Assembly: GCA_039704465.1 (NCBI GenBank)
Contig: JASFAU010000010.1
Location: forward strand, 186,001-250,000
Direction: 5' to 3'
DNA length: 64,000 nt
Source of the DNA: Plasmodiophora brassicae
Taxonomy: Eukaryota; Endomyxa; Phytomyxea; Plasmodiophorida; Plasmodiophoridae
Shown: in pieces, positions 1 to 10,178 of the stretch
How positions within the stretch are numbered: the stretch's first letter is position 1
Layout: each line of letters opens with the position of its first letter
Position numbers and translations under genes: made by a program
Notes under the pieces: model-generated
Seen by the model: the letters and a program-made list of their open reading frames with translations, nothing else
Database searches by the model: none
Told to the model about the DNA's origin: nothing

Positions 1-423
1 CCGTAGCCGGACTGCCGACCGGCGGCGCCTGCGACACCGACGTCGACGACGTCACCAGCGGGCGGCTCCATGCGTTACGCGGGCCGAGCGGCGCACTGCC
101 CGCATCCATGGTTCGATCGGCCGCGGCCGCCGCCGGACTCCTCCCTGCGCCTGGCCCTGCCGTGCCCGGGATCGACGACCGACGGCAAACGCGGCGGCGA
201 AACTTGACCCCCTCCCCAAAAAAACGCAATTAAAAAACAGTCGCCGGATCTCGAACCGTCTCGAATCCGTCCACACCATTTTGCGTCATGCGGTGCAAAT
301 TCCGGTCGGGTCGGGCGCCCCAGTGGAGGTTGAGGGGGAATCGGCAGCAGGGGGCGGCGGCGGCCGTGTCGGCACCGGCGGGAGACGACGTGACGGGGGC
401 CGGCGGCGCGTCCCGTGGGCGCC
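1..423. other. 5' intergenic region upstream of the VPS13-like gene
   Basis: No gene supported. Several overlapping short frames exist on both strands, as expected in GC-rich DNA, but none shows a domain. The stretch probably holds the promoter and leader of the gene starting at 424. The 3' end of an upstream gene at 1-60 cannot be excluded. Confidence 0.5.
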
Positions 424-3400
424 ATGTTTCAGAACCTGGTGGCCTCGCAGCTGTCGTCGTTCCTCGGCGCGTATATCGAGAACTGGCGGCCGTCGCAGCT
501 CCAGGCGAGCCTGGGCGTGTGGAACGGCGTTGTGGATCTGCATGATGTCGCCATCCGCAAGGATGCGTTGACGTTTGCGGGCCTGCCGGTTCGACCGGTC
601 TCTGCCCGCATTGGGCATCTGCAGCTGACGATCCCCTGGACGAACATGACCTCGGCCGCGGTTGACGTTCTAGTCGAAGACGTTGACGTCGTCCTCTGTA
701 CTGATTACGACATATCCGTTGCCGAATCCGCGCTTCGCAAATCCGAATCCATGGCCCGTCGAGCTCTTCTCGACAAGAACAAGCTGGGTGCGAAGAGAAG
801 GCGGCCCGGTTTCGATGCCGGGTTTGCAGATCGGTTCCTTATGTCGCTGTTGTATAATTTTCGCCTGGATGTTCGTGGTCTACGGCTGTGTCTTCAGGAC
901 GATGTCACGTTCGGCGGACGATCTCTTGTCACCATGCAGGTCACCTGGGGCTCCGTTGTTATCGAACCCTCTGATGAGGCGGGTGCGCCCGCGTCCATCT
1001 CATCCGACGATGCCTTTGCGTACAAACGCGTCACGGTCGATGACCTGCAATTGCAGTGGAACCAGAGGACCGTGCTGGAATCCGCTGCGTTCACCGCCAA
1101 TGTTCGCCTTGTGAAACAGGCCGAATTGAGATCGGGGCCACGCCCACCTCGCGTTGTGGCAGCAGTTACCTGCCATAGCATGTGCGTCCATATGTCTAAG
1201 CAAATCGCGCAAGACGTATCTGCGATCTCGAGCGCCTTTGTGCACTTCCGGGAGTCGAAGACCGCCGTTTCGGTTCCTGCGATTCGTCCAATGTTTGGCG
1301 TTAGTGGGTTCGCCCGTGCCTGGTGGCATTATGCGTTCCGGGAGGTTCAGCGCCCATCCACGTTCACCTGGCGGTATATTCGCTCGTTTCGAAACGATTT
1401 CTCGCAGTACGTTGATCTTTATGCCAAAGAGCTACAAATCGAACTGCCGGATGACGCTGGGCGCGCTTCCACTTTGCGCGATATTGAGTCTCGACGAACC
1501 GTCGAGCAAATTCTCCTAATGCGGCGTGTCGCTGAAAACACGCTTGCGAGTCGGGAAGCTCAAATACTGGACAGTAAGCGCCGTCGCCGATCTTCTATGG
1601 TCTCGTGGGCGTCGTTGCTCAAGAGCTTCATTATGTCGAATAATGATGCCGTCGATGGAGACTCGGGCTCGCAATCTGACGAGGCTGAACCTTCACGGGG
1701 AGATCCGGGCGGCGAGGTCCGGTACAGCGTGCGTTTCGAACTGGATGACATTCGTCTACTGGGCATCCAGGACACAGCTACGTTTGCTGAACTTCGCTGC
1801 CTCGGCGTTGCTTGCTCGTTTCGGTCAGTTGACGATATGCTTCACTCTGAAGTCATCATTACGGATATAGGCGCCCACGACCACTCCGGCTGTGAGGGCC
1901 GTGTAGCCCTCATCCATGCTACAAAGTGGGTTTTCGACGAGAGACGAAGTGAAGAGTCGTTTGGGGCTGTCTCGCTGCTCGAACCTCGTGTTGCCGAAAT
2001 TCGTGTGACGTCGTCTTCATCCGGAGCTGACATCAACGTATCCGTTTTACCAATCGAAATTGTCCTCTCGTCGACGCTCTTTCGTCTGCTTGACATCTGT
2101 CGACCGCATGTGGGCCATGCGGACGTCAGTTCCGAACCAAGTGAGGGGCCGTCTTCGTTCGAGGTCTCTCCTAGGACCATGGTTGACGTTTCGTTTACGG
2201 CGCCTCGACTCGTTCTTCCCGATTCGGAAGGGGCAGCTACGTGGGTGGTTGCCCTGGACAGCGTCTCCATCAGTAATGTTGAAGGTAACACGCTTCACTG
2301 CGACCTTTTCAATCTGAATCTGCTGGCCGGTGACATTGACAACCCGTCGCCGCGCGTACTTGACCCCCCACTGAGCCTCGTTACGATCAACCGTGACGAT
2401 CATGCTACACAAATCGATATCCCAGCCATTAATCTGCAGTTGCCATCTATCTTAGCTCTGTCGTTTGTTCGCGCTGTTCAATCAGTGAGCAACGCGTTGA
2501 AGATAGGACATGATTCTGGGGCGTTTCCCGGCAGCGCTTCTGGGCCAAGCAGCGATGTATCAGTCACCGTATCTGCCGTACGTTTCACGGTCGACGACGT
2601 TGGGCTGATCAACGTCTCTTCGCTGTCGGTTGTTGACTCGACCGAGCGCCTTGACATCGTCTTTGGGCGTGGATCTGTCTACACTCTGAATCGATGTGGG
2701 TTTGAAGTCGGGCCGATGAATGCCGATTCGACTGGATTGCGCATTGGATTGAGGAAATGGTCGGATATCGAAGTGTATTGCAGCAGCCTGCAGGTCGCGC
2801 TTGACGCCGAGCTCATGCAGATCCTGCAAGACTGGTCGTTACCAGGTTCAACAGCACCAGGCAGCTCCGGTGGCTTAAGCGTGTCGTTTCATGCTCCGTG
2901 TACAACCCTCTCTGTGGTCGACATTCTACAGGCGCAGTTTACACAATCGAAAGTTCGGTATACCAGTGAGAAGATTGACGTTTCGCTGGAGGACGCCTCA
3001 ATTGTCGACAAGCGCTCTGTGGATCCGCAGTACTCGAATCTACTCGGGAAACGGGACCGTTCTAGCCATCTTCTTTCCCTGTCTATTTCACCATCGAAGC
3101 TCGCGGCCAAAGTTGCCCCTGCTCAATGGGTGATAGTGCCGCGATTCGTTACCGATATTATAGGCGTGCTACCTATTGCCCCTCGTTCAACCAGCAATCA
3201 GGCCGCAGCACCGCCACTCTTCTTGGACATTGACATTGCTCAGTCTTTAGTTCTGCTACCGCGAGTTGGTACATCGACTGGAACGGAACATCTTGCCATT
3301 GGCATATCATCGGCTTCTATAACCTGCAACGGTATCGATCGCGGATCTGCGGTTCTGTCATCCATGCAGATCCATCGTGCGTCTTCCGCTGCGCCTATCG

Positions 3401-6400
3401 ACGGCATCGTCGACGACATGACGATTACCGTTAACGCGTCAATCCCTGAACGGCTAATTGAAGTGCGGTTCTCACCAGTATCTTTCAATGTTGGCTCTCG
3501 TGCTATTTCGCTTATCAACTCAGTTGTCGGTTCCTTTTCTCTGCTTGCCCCCTCGTCTGACAAGGTCGAAGCAAACGACCAACAGACGACAGTTACTGTA
3601 GCTGCCGAGAAGACCGACGTTTGCATTGGCGATGGGGACTGTTTGATCACCTCGCTCTGTATTGTCGGCCTGCAGTTTTCCTTCGTATCATCTCGGCCAG
3701 AAGGTACTCGCATTCGTCTGTCTGTATCCCGCGTTTCTGCAGACGATTGGCTGGAGCTTCACAGTGGCCCGGGAAATCATTCGGACGATCTTTTGACCGC
3801 TGTGTGCGTCGAGGATCCTGATGGACAGTCGAAGATGGATCTTAACGTGAACGTGCCCGGTTGCCAATTCGTTTCTACTGGAGCTGACGCTATCCGTCAG
3901 TGCGTCGACATGTTCCGCGAAGCAATCGCTCCCGAAGGTCGTGCGGCCGCCGTCAGTCAGCGACCGGACACGGTCTTACGTGCCAACGTCAATGTTGACG
4001 ACGCATTAGTCACGTTCTGCGCTTCGCGACCGTCGCCTCGAAATGCCTCGTTTCGTGTAGGGCTATCGGTTGCTGCGTTTATCCAGGGGTCCACAGCTGG
4101 TTCGCTTGATGCGGCACAAGTGGATATAACGAACATCACTGCCGTCATTACTCGAAGTCTGCCGACACTGTCGTCGGTCAGCTTGATTATTCCCGCACAA
4201 CTGTTCGTTATGCTTGACCGGCGTGATCGCTTGATGACTCTGCACGTTCCACTGCTCGATACATGCCTACACGGTACCGACATCAGCGACCTTTCATCGC
4301 TTGTTTCTGCCATGCCATCGAATGACGCGGCGACCAGTAGTACTATCGTTGCAGTGAAGGACATACTTGACTCTTCAAAAGCTGGTTTCAGCTTTGCTGT
4401 TGACGAGGCGAGGATTCAGCTCGTTCGGGAGTCGCTGACTATCGTGAACGAGCCTGTCTTCAAGGCGACTTTGCAGAAACTCGACGTCAGCTTTTCATCT
4501 TCGAATAATTCTATTGGGAGCTCGATGATGTGCCGCGCGAATATTTTCGCCGAAACATACAATCAGATCCTTGAGCACTGGGAACCCTTCATCGAACCGT
4601 GGCCCTTATCAGTCTCCCTTTCTTCGTCTAAAGAATCGGTTACAGTGGAGGTTGGAGCATCTTCTGCCAAAGTATTCGACTGCAATATATCAGACTCTGT
4701 CGTTGGCGCGCTGCAAACGGCCTTCGAGGCTGCACTGTTATCCACTTCGACCGCCGACCTGAGATGTATCTCTGTCGATAACCGGACCGGTTCCCCAATC
4801 CGTGTCCGCTTCGGCGGTGGGAAGAGTTCAGTGTTTTCAGTTGTCGACCCAGGTCAAGTTGGTAGTCTTGAGTTTGCTTTCGAACTGGGCAGTCTTCGAC
4901 CCGGAGAAGTTGCCGGTGAAACGGATAGGCGCCGTCCTCAACGGGTCCAGTCTGGCACGGTTACCGTGCAGTTGGGCACTCCTGGCGACAACGGTACCGA
5001 TGACTGGGCTCACTGGGCTCCGATCGAAAGCATTACCGTGGACGAGAGCACCGTCAACAATACTCGCGTCCATTTGCTGTCTCGAGCGGAAGTCCAGGAC
5101 GATTCTGCGTCATTCGAGGGCAACGCAAGCCTCTATGTAACTTCCCACGTGCTGTCGACATCTCACTTGATGCTTCGTTCCCCGATGGTGATCCGGAATT
5201 CGACACCGACAGACATGTGCATCCGCATCGAATCGCAGCGCGGCGTAACGCAGCTGATGGTGTCGTCCGATGACGATTGTCCTCTTCCGATCTGGATGCT
5301 GGAGGAACGCCGGCGGCACTCGTTCTGCTCGATTCGGCCGTGTGGGACTCCCCGAGCCGAATTTGCAACTCTGTTCACCTTCCCGGAATTGCACGCTCTT
5401 GGCGAGTTCGAACCGCGAGTTGTACAGTGTGGCCCTTCGTTTGCAATCGCTATCCGAACATGGGCGTCAGTTCGTAAGCATGCTCCGGCATTCGCTATTG
5501 TCATCGAGCCACTCCTGTCAATCACGAACAACTTGCCATTCCAGTTGCTTTGCTCCATTGATGGCCGCCAAGACACGAATCGCAAATTGGCATCTGGTGC
5601 AACTGTGCATTATTACGAACAAGCGCAGACCTGTGCAATGCGGCACGCGGGATCTGAAGAGTGGTCCGATCCTATACCAGTTGCCGATCGGGATTCTGCT
5701 CGAGGGACCAATAGTCATGGTCATCGTCTTCGTGTTCCGGAAGGCCCCGAAGCGATTCGCTGTATGACAGATTTCACTATTGTCGGATGCGCTATTCGCG
5801 TCAGCGTGTTCGCTCGTTACTGGATCATTAATCGCTCAGCGCTCGAGCTTATTTACGGTGTGAAAGAAGCTCCATCTGATCGGCCTACCTTGTGTCCAGG
5901 ACAAGCTGGTGGCCTTGATTTTCCAACCGTTCAGCCGTTTGGATCACGTCGTATCTCATCGCCTCTGCCTGTATGGGCGGATCGTGCGCCCTGGTATGCG
6001 TTCCCTGTTCCTCGCCGGGCAGAAGCGGACACCTCCAGCAACCCTGCTTTGGGCCTTGTAGTCCTGGCGAGGCCTGAGTATGCGGCCCCACATTTGGCGT
6101 GGACGCGAGAAGTTGGTCAGACGCCCGATGATGAGTTGGCGCTCGCTTTCACGCCAGACAAGGAAGCCCTCTTTGGCCCCCTCCTACTGCACCTTCGCCT
6201 TTTCGGAAATGGGCCATCGTGGTCGTCAGGCTGCCCGCTGGGTCTGCCCCTGTCAGCCGCGGTCCACGTGACGCTACGTGGATCGGTCCCGCATAGCACT
6301 CTACCCACGACTCGTGAGAGCATCCACCGAATGTTCGACCTGGGTATTTGGCAGACCCAGCTGCCGTCGCAACCGTTGACGACAGCCGTTACGATTGCGC

Positions 6401-8763
6401 CTCGCTTCATCGTTCGGAACGAGACGCGGAGAGACGTCCTGCTCCGTCAGGTTCGAACGGTCGAAAGGACGTCTGTGGGTCCCGGCCAGCACAGCGCAGT
6501 CCACAGATATGACAGTCGACGACCTGCTCACTATCTCCTTCAGCTGTGTGATTTCGGGGCAGTATGGTCTGGTGCGGTTGCGTTCGACTCCCCTGGCCAC
6601 GTCGCGCTTCGTCTCCTCAACAAGCACGCCCCGCAGCAGTCGTGCATCATTCGAGTAGATTGCGCGCTTGTTCGCGCGACCTATGAGATTCGGCTCATCG
6701 ACACGATGAGTGCCCCTTATCGTATCGAGAACATATCGTTCCTCGTGATCATGTTCTCCCAGGAGGGTGTCCCGTCGCGATCTACTCGGGTACTGCCGTA
6801 TCATTCGAAAGAGTTCGCTTGGGATGATCCGATGCGCCGCCGGCGAATCGTGGTCAGCGCGCTCCTTGATGACGGAGATGCCGATGGCAGCGCGGTGTAC
6901 GTCGGGACATTCAGTGTCGACCGCCTTGGTGAGTATGCGCCCGTGCTTGTCCATGGGCATGATCGCAAGCTGCCCCGAGCGCGTGAACTGAAAGTGGACG
7001 TCGTCGCACAAGGTGCTGTCCGGGTCCTACGAGTGTTCGACACGATGCTGACGGCTCGCCCTCCTGTTCCTCTGCACCAGCATGGCCTTCATGCCCTGAC
7101 GTTCGATCTGCGGCTGCGCTTGCCCGCCTTTGGCGTTTCTTTGGTGTCTGACTCCGAGAGCGACGGTCGTCGACGTGAGTTGTCGTACGTGCGCGTGAGC
7201 GAATTGAACGCGAACGTGTACACGAACGTCGTGGGCATTGACTGTCGGGTATGGACGGGCGCCATCCAGGTTGATAACCAGACCTATGGGGCAGCGTACC
7301 CTGTTGTCCTGCAGGCTCATAGTGGTGCGACAGTCCAGTTTAGCATCAGCCTGCAGCAATCCACTGGATTGTTATCCTTCGTCCCGAACTGCGCCATCAC
7401 CATTCCACCACTGCTTTCGGTCTGCGTCGAGTGGTCGTTTCTCGCTTTACTGCTCGCATCTGCCCCGTTCCGACTCCTACTGGAAGCGCCGGCCGTCGAG
7501 GAACCTGATGCCGCACCGAGGGCGCTTTCTCCCGTCCGTGTCATCACGACGACAACGCAAATTGTGCCGGCCGAGCAAGACGTCCAGCGCCTATACTGTC
7601 ACACGCTGTCAATTTCTCGTTTCACCGTGCGCCTCAGCACGACGTCCACGGTATCTGTCGGGAGCGGAGGCCCATTGCAACTCATGCTGCGAGCCGCTGG
7701 CGCCAGTCTGGCCAACATTGAGGATGCGTTCATTGTCATGCACGCTGTGAACAACGTGGACGTGCTGGCAACCCCCGCCGAGCTGAAAGGGCGCCTGGCT
7801 CAGCAGTACGTCCTCCAGGTGATGCGCGAGTCGTATAAGCTAGTTGGCAGCGCCGACTTCCTGGGCAACCCGTTCGCCTTGATTGCCAACCTGTCCGCGG
7901 GCATCGCCGATATGGTTCGGCTGCCTGCGAAAGGCCTGGCTCGGTTGTCGCCCTGGGGCTTCGCCCGCGGTCTCGTCCTCGGCATGCTGTCAATGCTCAG
8001 GTACCTTGTGTTTGGGTTTGCCAACGCGTCGGCAAAGATTGCCAGAAGCTTCGCCAAGGGCGCTGCCTCGCTGGCTGTGTTCGGCGACCCACGACCCAGC
8101 GAGATCGGTAGCAACGTGCTGGGCGCCTTCTGGGGTTCATTCGTTGGCGTCTTTAGGGAACCCTGGAGGCATGGCGTTGTTCGTGGCACGCTTCGCGGCG
8201 CGACCGGCGTGATCTTGCTGCCGCTGGTTGCTGGGGCGAACACCTGGGCGGATGTGGCGGGCGCCATCAGGAGCAGTGCCGATAGGCGCGTCCAGCCCGA
8301 GCGTGTACGCCTACCCCGCCCGTTTGAGCACGGCACTGTCCTGCGGGCCTATGACTTCTTCCCGACCGAGGTCGTTCGCTTCGCATCCGCCCTGGACGAC
8401 CAGGCCGAGTTCGTTGTCGGCTTCGTTCGTAACGCGCCCCACTTCGACGTGATCATGACGTCGGAGAACATCTACGTCGTCGAGATTGGTGCAGGCGGTC
8501 GCGTGCTCATGACTCTGCGGATCCGGTCCATCTTCTCGCTGACCACGATCGTCAACGAGGAACGGACGCTGCACGTCGAGATGTACCAAGGCGCGTTCGG
8601 GGGCAGCAGCGTCGACCTGCGACGGCCGCGCGGCGCCACCATCATCGACGTCGGCAGCGCGGACAACGCGCGCGCCGTCCTGCGCATGTTCAAGTTCGTC
8701 CGGCGGCGGTCGCGTCGCCTGCGGAAACGCGCCCTGCGGCTGTCCGGCCCGCGTATCGACTAA
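424..8763 (+). CDS. VPS13: VPS13-like bridge-type lipid transfer protein
   Basis: A single uninterrupted 2779-aa frame. I take ATG 424 (MFQNLVASQL) rather than the in-frame GTG nine bases upstream, because VPS13 proteins begin M-F/V-E/Q. Residues 1-110 form the chorein N-terminal domain. Residues about 1445-2110 hold the VPS13 adaptor-binding domain, with six repeats that each keep its hallmark Asn (VDNRTG, IRNSTP, ITNNLP, IINRSA, VRNETR, IENISF). From about 2455 comes the ATG2-C/VPS13-C amphipathic region (LGNPFALI, GLARLSPWGFARGLV), and about 2660-2760 the PH-like C-terminus. VPS13 proteins move bulk phospholipid between membranes at contact sites. At 2779 aa it is somewhat shorter than human VPS13A (about 3170). 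The absence of introns over 8.3 kb is odd beside its intron-rich neighbours. Family assignment is firm; the paralogue type is not. Confidence 0.95.
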   Translation: MFQNLVASQLSSFLGAYIENWRPSQLQASLGVWNGVVDLHDVAIRKDALTFAGLPVRPVSARIGHLQLTIPWTNMTSAAVDVLVEDVDVVLCTDYDISVAESALRKSESMARRALLDKNKLGAKRRRPGFDAGFADRFLMSLLYNFRLDVRGLRLCLQDDVTFGGRSLVTMQVTWGSVVIEPSDEAGAPASISSDDAFAYKRVTVDDLQLQWNQRTVLESAAFTANVRLVKQAELRSGPRPPRVVAAVTCHSMCVHMSKQIAQDVSAISSAFVHFRESKTAVSVPAIRPMFGVSGFARAWWHYAFREVQRPSTFTWRYIRSFRNDFSQYVDLYAKELQIELPDDAGRASTLRDIESRRTVEQILLMRRVAENTLASREAQILDSKRRRRSSMVSWASLLKSFIMSNNDAVDGDSGSQSDEAEPSRGDPGGEVRYSVRFELDDIRLLGIQDTATFAELRCLGVACSFRSVDDMLHSEVIITDIGAHDHSGCEGRVALIHATKWVFDERRSEESFGAVSLLEPRVAEIRVTSSSSGADINVSVLPIEIVLSSTLFRLLDICRPHVGHADVSSEPSEGPSSFEVSPRTMVDVSFTAPRLVLPDSEGAATWVVALDSVSISNVEGNTLHCDLFNLNLLAGDIDNPSPRVLDPPLSLVTINRDDHATQIDIPAINLQLPSILALSFVRAVQSVSNALKIGHDSGAFPGSASGPSSDVSVTVSAVRFTVDDVGLINVSSLSVVDSTERLDIVFGRGSVYTLNRCGFEVGPMNADSTGLRIGLRKWSDIEVYCSSLQVALDAELMQILQDWSLPGSTAPGSSGGLSVSFHAPCTTLSVVDILQAQFTQSKVRYTSEKIDVSLEDASIVDKRSVDPQYSNLLGKRDRSSHLLSLSISPSKLAAKVAPAQWVIVPRFVTDIIGVLPIAPRSTSNQAAAPPLFLDIDIAQSLVLLPRVGTSTGTEHLAIGISSASITCNGIDRGSAVLSSMQIHRASSAAPIDGIVDDMTITVNASIPERLIEVRFSPVSFNVGSRAISLINSVVGSFSLLAPSSDKVEANDQQTTVTVAAEKTDVCIGDGDCLITSLCIVGLQFSFVSSRPEGTRIRLSVSRVSADDWLELHSGPGNHSDDLLTAVCVEDPDGQSKMDLNVNVPGCQFVSTGADAIRQCVDMFREAIAPEGRAAAVSQRPDTVLRANVNVDDALVTFCASRPSPRNASFRVGLSVAAFIQGSTAGSLDAAQVDITNITAVITRSLPTLSSVSLIIPAQLFVMLDRRDRLMTLHVPLLDTCLHGTDISDLSSLVSAMPSNDAATSSTIVAVKDILDSSKAGFSFAVDEARIQLVRESLTIVNEPVFKATLQKLDVSFSSSNNSIGSSMMCRANIFAETYNQILEHWEPFIEPWPLSVSLSSSKESVTVEVGASSAKVFDCNISDSVVGALQTAFEAALLSTSTADLRCISVDNRTGSPIRVRFGGGKSSVFSVVDPGQVGSLEFAFELGSLRPGEVAGETDRRRPQRVQSGTVTVQLGTPGDNGTDDWAHWAPIESITVDESTVNNTRVHLLSRAEVQDDSASFEGNASLYVTSHVLSTSHLMLRSPMVIRNSTPTDMCIRIESQRGVTQLMVSSDDDCPLPIWMLEERRRHSFCSIRPCGTPRAEFATLFTFPELHALGEFEPRVVQCGPSFAIAIRTWASVRKHAPAFAIVIEPLLSITNNLPFQLLCSIDGRQDTNRKLASGATVHYYEQAQTCAMRHAGSEEWSDPIPVADRDSARGTNSHGHRLRVPEGPEAIRCMTDFTIVGCAIRVSVFARYWIINRSALELIYGVKEAPSDRPTLCPGQAGGLDFPTVQPFGSRRISSPLPVWADRAPWYAFPVPRRAEADTSSNPALGLVVLARPEYAAPHLAWTREVGQTPDDELALAFTPDKEALFGPLLLHLRLFGNGPSWSSGCPLGLPLSAAVHVTLRGSVPHSTLPTTRESIHRMFDLGIWQTQLPSQPLTTAVTIAPRFIVRNETRRDVLLRQVRTVERTSVGPGQHSAVHRYDSRRPAHYLLQLCDFGAVWSGAVAFDSPGHVALRLLNKHAPQQSCIIRVDCALVRATYEIRLIDTMSAPYRIENISFLVIMFSQEGVPSRSTRVLPYHSKEFAWDDPMRRRRIVVSALLDDGDADGSAVYVGTFSVDRLGEYAPVLVHGHDRKLPRARELKVDVVAQGAVRVLRVFDTMLTARPPVPLHQHGLHALTFDLRLRLPAFGVSLVSDSESDGRRRELSYVRVSELNANVYTNVVGIDCRVWTGAIQVDNQTYGAAYPVVLQAHSGATVQFSISLQQSTGLLSFVPNCAITIPPLLSVCVEWSFLALLLASAPFRLLLEAPAVEEPDAAPRALSPVRVITTTTQIVPAEQDVQRLYCHTLSISRFTVRLSTTSTVSVGSGGPLQLMLRAAGASLANIEDAFIVMHAVNNVDVLATPAELKGRLAQQYVLQVMRESYKLVGSADFLGNPFALIANLSAGIADMVRLPAKGLARLSPWGFARGLVLGMLSMLRYLVFGFANASAKIARSFAKGAASLAVFGDPRPSEIGSNVLGAFWGSFVGVFREPWRHGVVRGTLRGATGVILLPLVAGANTWADVAGAIRSSADRRVQPERVRLPRPFEHGTVLRAYDFFPTEVVRFASALDDQAEFVVGFVRNAPHFDVIMTSENIYVVEIGAGGRVLMTLRIRSIFSLTTIVNEERTLHVEMYQGAFGGSSVDLRRPRGATIIDVGSADNARAVLRMFKFVRRRSRRLRKRALRLSGPRID

Positions 8764-8910
8764 AACAAAAATAGTTACGTCACCGTCAACGGCCATGCTG
8801 CAGCCTGCAGCTGCCCCGTCGGGGACGGGTTGCAGTTGCACGCGGGGCGACACGCGCGCACTGTAACGGCTGCGTTCCCCTGCGGGTCCGTGTCTGTCGT
8901 CAGGCGTGTA

Positions 8911-10048
8911 ATGACGCCGCCGTCGTTGCGCAGAGTCGCGTCGGCGGACCCGGCGTCGCCCGCTGCGCACCACGTCGCCTCGGGCGGGTTCTGCAACCCG
9001 TGGCCGAGCTTCCGGTTCTCGGCCGGGTTCCGCAAGTTCGCCAAGCTGATGCTCGGGGCCGACTGGAAACGGGCGACGCCGCCGCCGCCTGCCGAGCTCG
9101 TCAAGGTGGTGGCCCCGGACTGGGGCCGCATCAGCGCGGACAGGCCCGCCACCATGCTGCTGACATGGATGGGCCACGCCGCCATGTTGCTGTCGCTGCC
9201 GTCCGGGCAGCGGATCCTGTTCGACCCGTGCTGGTCGGATCGGTGCTCGCCCGTCCAGTTCGCCGGCCCACGCCGGTACACGCCGCCGCCGTGCCCGTTG
9301 GCCGACCTGCCGCCCATCGACGCCGTCGTCATCAGCCACAACCATTACGACCACCTCGACCTGAACACCATTAAGGACCTGGCGGCCAGGAACCCGGACG
9401 CCATCTTCTTCGCCCCACTCGGCAATGCGGTTCCTACCATGATCGTGTGTCTGCCTCGATCTGTCTCTGACGAAACGGCGCTAGGCGTGGTTCCGGTCTG
9501 TTGCCGTTCCGAACGCTGTCGAATGTGACTGGTGGGACGAGTACGAGGTCGGCGGTAGCGGCCTTCATATCGCGTGCACGCCCTGCCAGCACTTCACGGG
9601 GCGCTCCCTGACGGATCGGTTCCAGACGTTATGGAGCTCATGGGTTGTCACCTGCGGCGCGTCCAAGTTCTACTTCGCGGGTGACACCGGGTACCGTACG
9701 GTCCTGGAGGACGAGGACGAGGACGCGGTGCCCACGTGTCCGGTCTTCAAACAGATCGGCGAGCGGTACGGCCCGTTCGACCTGGCTGCGATCCCGATCG
9801 GCGCGTACTCGCCGCGATGGTTCATGTCGAGCGTGCATTGCAATCCCCGCGATGCGGTCGACCTGCACGTCGACGTGCGATCGAGACGATCCGTCGGCAT
9901 GCACTGGGGCACGTTCGTCCTCACCGACGAACCCGTCATGGAACCGCCCGCGCTTCTCAAAGCCGAGCTCGCCAGACGCGGCCTGGACACGGACGCGTTC
10001 GTCACCGTGAACATCGGCGAGACGGTGACGCCGCCGCCCCCTTCATAA
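8911..10048 (+). CDS. NAPE-PLD-like metallo-beta-lactamase-fold phospholipase D
   Basis: Two exons, 8911-9429 and 9485-10048, joined in phase 0 across a 55-nt intron, give 360 aa (human NAPE-PLD 393). ATG 8911 is the first in-frame ATG. The metal site is visible: SHNHYDHLD (HxHxDH), followed by AGDTGY and MHWGTF supplying later ligands. Other family signatures are WMGHAAMLL, FDPCWSDR and the CTPCQHFTGR segment, where the family has P-x-Q-H-W/F-x-x-R. NAPE-PLD hydrolyses N-acyl-phosphatidylethanolamine to N-acylethanolamine and phosphatidic acid. Related hydrolases in protists and bacteria may use other substrates, so the substrate is inferred. No signal peptide or membrane segment is seen. 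The gene starts 147 bp after the VPS13-like stop on the same strand. Confidence 0.88.
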
Positions 10049-10178
10049 CCAGATGCCCGGGGACCCAATTGTCGATACTTGTGGGGCGCGCGGGCCCCAC
10101 TGACAGGCACGCGCCAGATACTTTAAAGGGCTGTCGTTGCTGCTGTTGTGGTTGTTGTTGTTGCCCCCTTTCGTACTG

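Noticed and set aside
52..425. Minus ORFs upstream of VPS13
   Set aside because: Arg-rich antisense-type frames in a GC-rich leader with no domain.
6301..7011. 236-aa minus ORF inside VPS13
   Set aside because: Antisense shadow of the conserved VPS13 adaptor-binding domain.
8311..9354. 347-aa open frame on the minus strand
   Set aside because: It is antisense to the VPS13 C-terminus and the NAPE-PLD-like gene. GC-rich codon usage opens the antisense frame, and the text is Arg/Gly low complexity with no domain.
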